A stretch of 64,000 nt of DNA from Amia ocellicauda (Eukaryota > Chordata > Actinopteri > Amiiformes > Amiidae): the NCBI RefSeq assembly GCF_036373705.1, contig NC_089867.1:12475501-12539500 (forward strand). Reading direction: 5' to 3'. Of the stretch, positions 58,501 through 64,000 are shown in pieces. Numbering within the stretch: the first letter of the stretch is position 1; every line of letters begins with the position of its first letter. Under the pieces are notes generated by a model. The model saw nothing but the letters and a program-made list of their open reading frames with translations, was not told the origin of the DNA and ran no database searches. A program made the translations under genes and the position numbers.

Positions 58501-60573
58501 TTTGGAAAACTGCTTGCCATGGGAGATGAAAATGAAATACACTCTTCGAAACACATGGTTGGAAGGATATGGTTTACAATACTGAATAAACTCCAAACAA
58601 ATTCAATGAGAAAAGCCAATTTACAGACAAGAACAGTGACAGTCAATACTCTTCCTCCCATTTTTAAGTATAAGCTTCCATTTACAACTAACGCTTTCAT
58701 TCAAGCTTAGAAGGCTTTCGAAAAATATACAAAAATCCACAAACACAAAGCACAGTTAGGATGAAGGTCATAATTCTTCAAAACATGTATATAAACTCAT
58801 TTAGCAAAAAAGAAACATCATTATGCCAAAAAATATCATTAGACTTTTGAGTCGTCGTTGATCTAGAAAAGACAAAAAAAAATACACACTAAAGACAAAT
58901 ACAACATTAATTAACAACTGGGAAGCTACTGACTATTTGTTTTTCTAAATATACATACTTCATATTGAAACATAAAAAAACATAGGATAAGACTGATTTC
59001 TTAAATCACGGTTTAAAAATGCAGTGAGTCAGCTGTATAAATTAATTCAGACCTTAATTATGACGTACTTTAAATATTCCTTCTTCACAAAATATCAAGC
59101 CATTATAATTTAAAATATTTGTATGCAGTGGGATAAGATTAATCTACAATGAACAGCTGTTACAATAAACACTGCTCTCATAAGAAAATCAATGTAAATG
59201 TTCATATCAAGGTCTCTATATTTCCTTTCCTTTTGCTGCTCAAACTCTCACCCTCAGATGTATTTTTCATTCATTTCTAAAGGCCCCTCTGCTTGGCTTT
59301 GAATTGACTTTCAATATTGCTGTTCAGTGAGTCGATGTCGATTTCTCTCTGTTTCAGAGTCGGTGTAATGTGTGGCCTGTGAACCTCAATTTAAATGTGC
59401 AGGCATTTTCTACTTCACACTCATGTGTGATATCTTTCTTCTGACACAGGCGGCCTTTTCTTTCATTCCCACATACCTGCTTTATGCCCAAAGGGATTTG
59501 TCCATTACCTGTTTGAAACACTGGCTCTGTTCTAGCCGAAATCTTTGTGAAATAACAATCAACCAAAAAGATATGACAGTATATAGTTATGTTAAAATAA
59601 ACTCAAGTTGTAGTCCCCATACTATATTGATACTGATAAAGTTATGTATTCATTCATACTAAGAAATTACACGTGGAAGTGTAAGGATTACTAACATACT
59701 GGCAGAATACAGCACACACATTCATATCAGGGGAAAAATGTATTGACCAAAACCATTTGTACATTGATACATTGTTAAATGGGATTTTAGGGACTGCAAT
59801 GATAAATGCCTAGTAATATACTATATCAACCTCTTAAGCCTATGTCTAACGAAAGGCAATACAATTTAGCATTATAAGAAAACATTTCCATGCTGTACAC
59901 TAAATATAAACTTACCAATGTTTTTAGTCTGTGCATTTTGTTCGGCTATATCAGTCATTGAACAGCAGTAACATGGCTGGTGCAATGGGCACAAGCTGCT
60001 TTAAGAATTGACTGTGCGATACCCTGATGCCAGTATAGCTCATCTGGCTTTACTAGACTGGGCCATATATAAACCATGGTTTACTATAGTAAATTGGACA
60101 TAATCATCATGGTGTATCACTATATTCCCATGGTCCAGTGTAGTAAAGCACGTTGAAGGCATGTTGAACCCATAGGAAACCTCTGTTAATATATAGAAAA
60201 ACTAAAGTAAAACCAGGTTAAAAGTGCAAAACCCCAATAGTAAATTTACCAAAGTAAACTTGCTTAGGATAGCCTTAATGATTAAGATAATTCTGGAACA
60301 GAAATAGCATGAGGAATAGCTAAACAAACAAATGGCAACAGCATACCGGGACTGCAATGACTTTTAAAAACTAGAAACAGACAAACAACATGAAAAAAAA
60401 AAAAAATGAAACAAACAAAAAAACAAACAAGTCCATCAATCTCGCAAACATACAAAATATTTTTTGTACCACAATGTCTCTTGTCTCGGAAGAGAGTCAA
60501 TTCTGTCAATTCTAGCCTTCCACTCGAGTTGTTTTCGTTTGGCTTTTTGCCCAACGTAGATACTGTACAACAG
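52592..60573. other. Convergent 3' region of CRTAP (+) and SUSD5 (-)
   Basis: 8 kb between the stop codons, AT-rich. CRTAP polyadenylation candidates are ATTAAA near 52825 and AATAAA near 54495. The SUSD5 3' UTR presumably occupies part of the right end. A patch at 56930-57160 is relatively CpG-rich but has no recognisable gene. A palindromic TTTACTATAGTAAA-type repeat lies near 60070-60135. The open frames found have no family resemblance. Confidence 0.55.
60068..60140. repeat. Palindromic ACCATGGTTTACTATAGTAA repeat
   Basis: ACCATGGTTTACTATAGTAA followed by a degenerate second unit (CCCATGGTCCAGTGTAGTAA). This near-palindrome resembles a short motif found many times in fish genomes; the family is not assigned. 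Confidence 0.4.
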
Positions 60574-61934
60574 TTAGACTTTCTGTTGCATTTCGATCTG
60601 TTGAGGGTGTCTAGTTTGTCCCTTCCCATTCATCTTATAAACAGAGCTTTTCTGCTGTTTTTTCTTGTAGCACCAGATGGCCAGTGTGGCAGCTAATATC
60701 AACACGCATATGGCAACAATAATAATGGCAATCATGGGTCCTCGGCTTGGCTGAGAACAGTTATCCCCCACACATGTTTCTGCAGTGGGCTGGAGTTTGG
60801 CTCCAGCATCATGAGTGAGGTTCCTCTCTATGAACTCATCGTAAAGGACAGTTCTTTCTAACTCATCTAGCGAGCCAGTAGTGCTTTCTTTGGAGTCCTG
60901 GTAAGACGTGGTGATGTTATTCGTGTCTGTAGGCCTTGGCATGTGGTCAACGACTGGATACAAAGTTTCGGTGGTTTCCCAAGAGGCCGTCGGAGCTGCT
61001 GTAAACTCATGGTACTCGTTAGCACCCTCTAGTGTGGTTGAGGTGATGGTGGAGGTGAGTTCTGGCTGTGCTATCACAGAAAACATGGTTGTTAAATGCC
61101 TGGCCATGTCTTCCCCACTCTTACTGGTGCTCCTGTCCTCTGGGGCAGAGGTGGGCATTATTTCCATGGGGATTTGCTTAATGGCGTGATCAACCTGCAT
61201 GGTGGGGCCTGCCGGTATCTGAGTGAAGTCGGGGGCGGGGGTGGAACCAGCCGTGTCTGTGTGGCTTATCTCCACATCGTTGGGACGATCAGTCACTCCC
61301 GGTATCTTCCCATCCTCTGTCTCCATGGAGCTGCTATCCACTTTATTCCCATCCTCAGCTGCCTCCTGCGTCACTGGGTGGCCATCCAGCCAGGATTCGT
61401 CAATGCTGTCCAAGGAGCTCTTGGTGACCTCCTTGGTGTCGTTCTGTGTTTCCCGGGCCGGCACGTCAATGGGGAAGTCCTCTCTGTCGTCAAAGGTTTT
61501 CCCAACCTCCGTGAGTCTGCCATAGGTCTTTATCCCGACGTGGTTGTCCCCCTCCGAAAATACGGGATCCATTTCCTCCCTGGCCGGCACCTCTGTTTCT
61601 TTCAGCCCCTCTGTCACATGCAAGGTCTCAGAGGGAAACAGGTGTTTCTGACTCAGCAGGGACATGGGGGACTCTGTGGGAGTGGTGGGCTTCTGACTGT
61701 CACTCCCAGTGGAGTCCTCCACCCCTTCCTCATCTATTGTCTCGGGCCTGCTCATCCCCTCTTCCGCCACAGACTGCTCCTCCCTGCCGGCATCCCTCCT
61801 GTCCTGGTCAGGGTCCTGGTGTGGCCTGAAGGTCAGCTCCTGCTGCTCCTCCCCTTGCTCTTCGGGATGCCCATATGACATGTGCCGTTCTTCAGGGAAC
61901 TTGTCCTCGTAGTCGATGTGCGCTTCTGTCTCAT
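60574..61934 (-). CDS. susd5: SUSD5 (sushi domain-containing 5), last coding exon
   Basis: 1361 bp exon with acceptor TCCTAG before 61934, entering in phase 1 (completing Asp of DETEAHIDYEDKFPEE) and ending in TAA at 60576-60574. About 453 residues of the roughly 630 in the family. It is a long, low-complexity, Ser/Thr/Pro- and acid-rich extracellular stalk with likely O-glycosylation. A conserved DESWLDGHPVT motif and a Cys pair (CVGDNCSQPSRGP) precede the transmembrane helix (IAIIIVAICVLILAATLAIW). A short basic cytoplasmic tail follows (KKKQQKSSVYKMNGKGQ) ending EMQQKV. The link and sushi domains are encoded by exons beyond the right edge. SUSD5 neighbours CRTAP in human, which supports the call. 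The molecular role of SUSD5 is poorly known. Confidence 0.93.
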
Positions 61935-62761
61935 CTAGGATAGACAGAAACACTTAGTTTTAGAGTGCTTGCAACAGGGCACTTACAGACTGAGCTAATT
62001 CGTGACCTAGATATCTCTGTGTTACATCTTTTTATTGGGAATTTTCTCCTGAACACAACACCTCTTACACACTGTGAGTGGTCATGTGACCCTGTTATAT
62101 GCAGGTCTTGCAAAAATGCTTGGAATTTAGTCTCTGCTGACCTTCTTGTTTTGTGTATCTGCTTTCTGATTGGTGAGTTTTACACAGAGTGCAGCATTAG
62201 TCGATCTGACAGTCATGTTGGCATCAAGTACAGTGAGTCTTTCCCATCAAACCTTGCTGTAGATAAAGTGCTAAATACTCATGTCACTCACTATGTCTTT
62301 TGATTTTGATTAATCCTGCCTTTAGCACTCTTTAAAAAGGGGTATGGCCACAGCTGGTGAGACTAGCGGATATGCTTCACAAAACAGGGACCAAGTTAAA
62401 ATATTTACAATGTCATGGGAGTCTGCACTAAGGTATCTCGTGGTTGGGTCAAATAGGAACAGACAAGAAACATCACAGATCAGTCTTTCAGTGGTGTTAT
62501 CCCTCACCCTTTGACATTGGCAATGTAATTATGCAGTTTTCCGTGTTTTCACATGTTTCTACACTGTACTGGCATTATACATCCTACAGTAGCAAATTAC
62601 ACTACATTGTAAATTACAGTCGAGGCTTTAAGATTTTCAGTTGAATGGAACCCATGGAGGAAAAGATTAGGATGTGATCAATACACAGCTGCTGTTACAT
62701 GAGCACAATTTAATCTAAAATCAACTATTTCGATGGAATAGGGAAAGTGAAGTGAAAGCTA

Positions 62762-63584
62762 TAGAAGGGTGACAAATTAAAGGAAAACCCTGAATAAATG
62801 AGTGGAGGAACATAATTAATGCAGATGCCTCCAAACAGGTGTACTGCATGATACAATTAAGCAATTAACAGCTATCATGCTCTGTGGCATGTATAAAAAG
62901 GCTGAGCAGGCCCAGTTGACCTCGATTTTGCATCTAAGTGACTTTGAAAGAGGGGTCATTATTGGGGTACAAATGGCAGGAGCTTCAGTCACAAAGACTG
63001 CTGAACTGGCTCGTGTTCTGGACAAGTGGTTGAGTACATGTGTGGCAGCACCAAGAGAACGGTACAGGCCTGACTGCTTGACCCCTACATTGAGGGGGTC
63101 CAGGGGCTCTGTTATGCTGTGGGGGGCATTTTCCTGGCATGGTTTGGGTCCACTTGTCTGCTTAGAGGGAAGGGGCACTGCAAATCATGACAAAGTTATT
63201 CTGAGTGATCACCTTTATCCTATGGAGAAACATTTATATCCTGATGGGAGTGGTCTCTTCCAGGATGACAATGCCCCCATCCACAGGGCACGAGGGTCAC
63301 TGAATGGTGTGATTAGTATGAAAATGATGTGAATCAAATTGTATGGCCTTCGCAGTCACCAGATCTCAACCCAATTGAACACTTATGGGAGATTTTAGAC
63401 CTGTGTATTAGACAGCGCTCTCCACCACCATCATCAAAACACCTAATGAGGGAATATCTTTTGGAAGAATGGTGTTCATGGTGTAGAATCTGTGCCAAGA
63501 GCATTGAAGCTGTTCTGGGGGCTCGTGGTGCCCAACACCTTACTGAGACACTTTATGTTTTTCCTTTAATTTGTCACCGGTCTA
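62762..63584 (+). mobile_element. Tc1-like transposon, internally deleted
   Basis: 823 bp with TA at 62760-62761 and 63585-63586. The ends are inverted: GGTGACAAATTAAAGGAAAA begins at 62769 and its complement lies near 63558-63577. It carries a shortened plus-strand transposase pseudogene. The fragment at 23164-23548 is of the same family. Confidence 0.9.
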
Positions 63585-63593
63585 TATATTCTT
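62877..63593 (+). pseudogene. Tc1-like transposase, deleted and frameshifted
   Basis: The first frame (62877-63332) has an N-terminal helix-turn-helix (LSDFERGVIIGVQMAGASVT), then jumps to the middle of the enzyme (GSVMLWGAFSWHGLGPLV) and the second catalytic Asp (FQDDNAPIHRARG). The region with the second DNA-binding domain and the first catalytic Asp is deleted. The frame shifts near 63330, and the third motif ([14 protein letters not shown]) continues in another frame. Nonfunctional. Confidence 0.88.
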
Positions 63594-64000
63594 TAAAGAA
63601 AATGAAACAGACATTAAACATTCCTACTTTTTCCTACATTTTCCAACATCCCTAGTGTTTTTGAAAACAAATTCACATTATTAAAATCCAATGCACATGA
63701 AAACCCTGAATTTGAAAAAAAATACAGAAGGTTGATAGGATTGAGAACCACCATCAATCAATACAACTTCAAAGCAGGGGCTACTCAGCCACCTCACCAA
63801 CTGGGGATCTATTCCCAGCCTGATTCAAAGTGATTTTGAGGCCGCTGTTCCTTGCCTTCAGAAGTCAAGACTCATTATTTACAGACGCTGGACGAGCCCA
63901 ATGCTGGTATTTATCAAGGAAGTGTTATGGCAGACATTTATAGGCACGGTGTTAACCATTTTACTTTCTTTTGTTTTTCTTGGAATGCCAACATAGATTT

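Larger units (their letters stand above)
61935..64000 (-). other. SUSD5 intron upstream of the last exon
   Basis: 2 kb of intron carrying a Tc1-like element at 62762-63584. No link or sushi exon (no paired-Cys WxCxxP-type pattern) is visible up to the window edge. Confidence 0.65.

Noticed and set aside
61096-61878. 260-codon plus-strand open frame opposite SUSD5
   Set aside because: Antisense shadow of the SUSD5 last exon, whose minus-strand frame has a matching family protein, acceptor, transmembrane helix and tail.

Overview
The window is vertebrate nuclear DNA, most likely from a ray-finned fish. The genes are split into short exons by AT-rich introns, every coding exon reads as a familiar vertebrate protein, and the repeats are Tc1-like transposons, simple repeats and short dispersed fish-type motifs. 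There are no operons, ribosome binding sites or CRISPR arrays. I cannot name the species. Single-copy genes in old vertebrate order and a fragment resembling a repeat I associate with non-teleost ray-finned fishes make a sturgeon, gar or bowfin-like fish possible, but this is weak evidence.

Layout. 1-17.7 kb: first eight coding exons of BBS9 on the minus strand; its 3' part lies beyond the left edge. 19.8-20.5 kb: CpG-rich probable promoter zone. 21.5-35.4 kb: complete NT5C3A on the plus strand (nine coding exons, 331 residues, about 11 kb first intron). 37.8-44.2 kb: complete FKBP9 on the minus strand (ten coding exons, 566 residues, ending HDEL). 45.8-52.6 kb: complete CRTAP on the plus strand (seven exons, 392 residues). 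60.6-61.9 kb: last coding exon of SUSD5 on the minus strand; the rest lies beyond the right edge. In human, as I recall, BBS9-RP9-NT5C3A-FKBP9 is on 7p14 and CRTAP-SUSD5 on 3p22, so this window joins two blocks that are separate in human. RP9, which sits between BBS9 and NT5C3A in human, is not detectable.

Function. BBS9 is a BBSome subunit (ciliary traffic). NT5C3A is a pyrimidine 5'-nucleotidase. FKBP9 is an ER prolyl isomerase and CRTAP is part of the ER collagen prolyl 3-hydroxylation complex. These two start head to head 1.6 kb apart and could share regulation. SUSD5 is a membrane protein.

Mobile DNA. Four Tc1-like families or states are present: an outer element (2460-5556) whose left inverted repeat is split by an inner element (2546-4060); a 234 bp internally deleted relative of the inner element (42884-43117); a nearly intact element with one nonsense codon (27216-28436); and two damaged copies of a third family (23164-23548 and 62762-63584). 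I found no wholly new biological system. The best leads are the nested insertion, the FKBP9-CRTAP pair, the exon-pair architecture of FKBP9, a probable GC-AG intron in CRTAP and a possible second promoter for NT5C3A.
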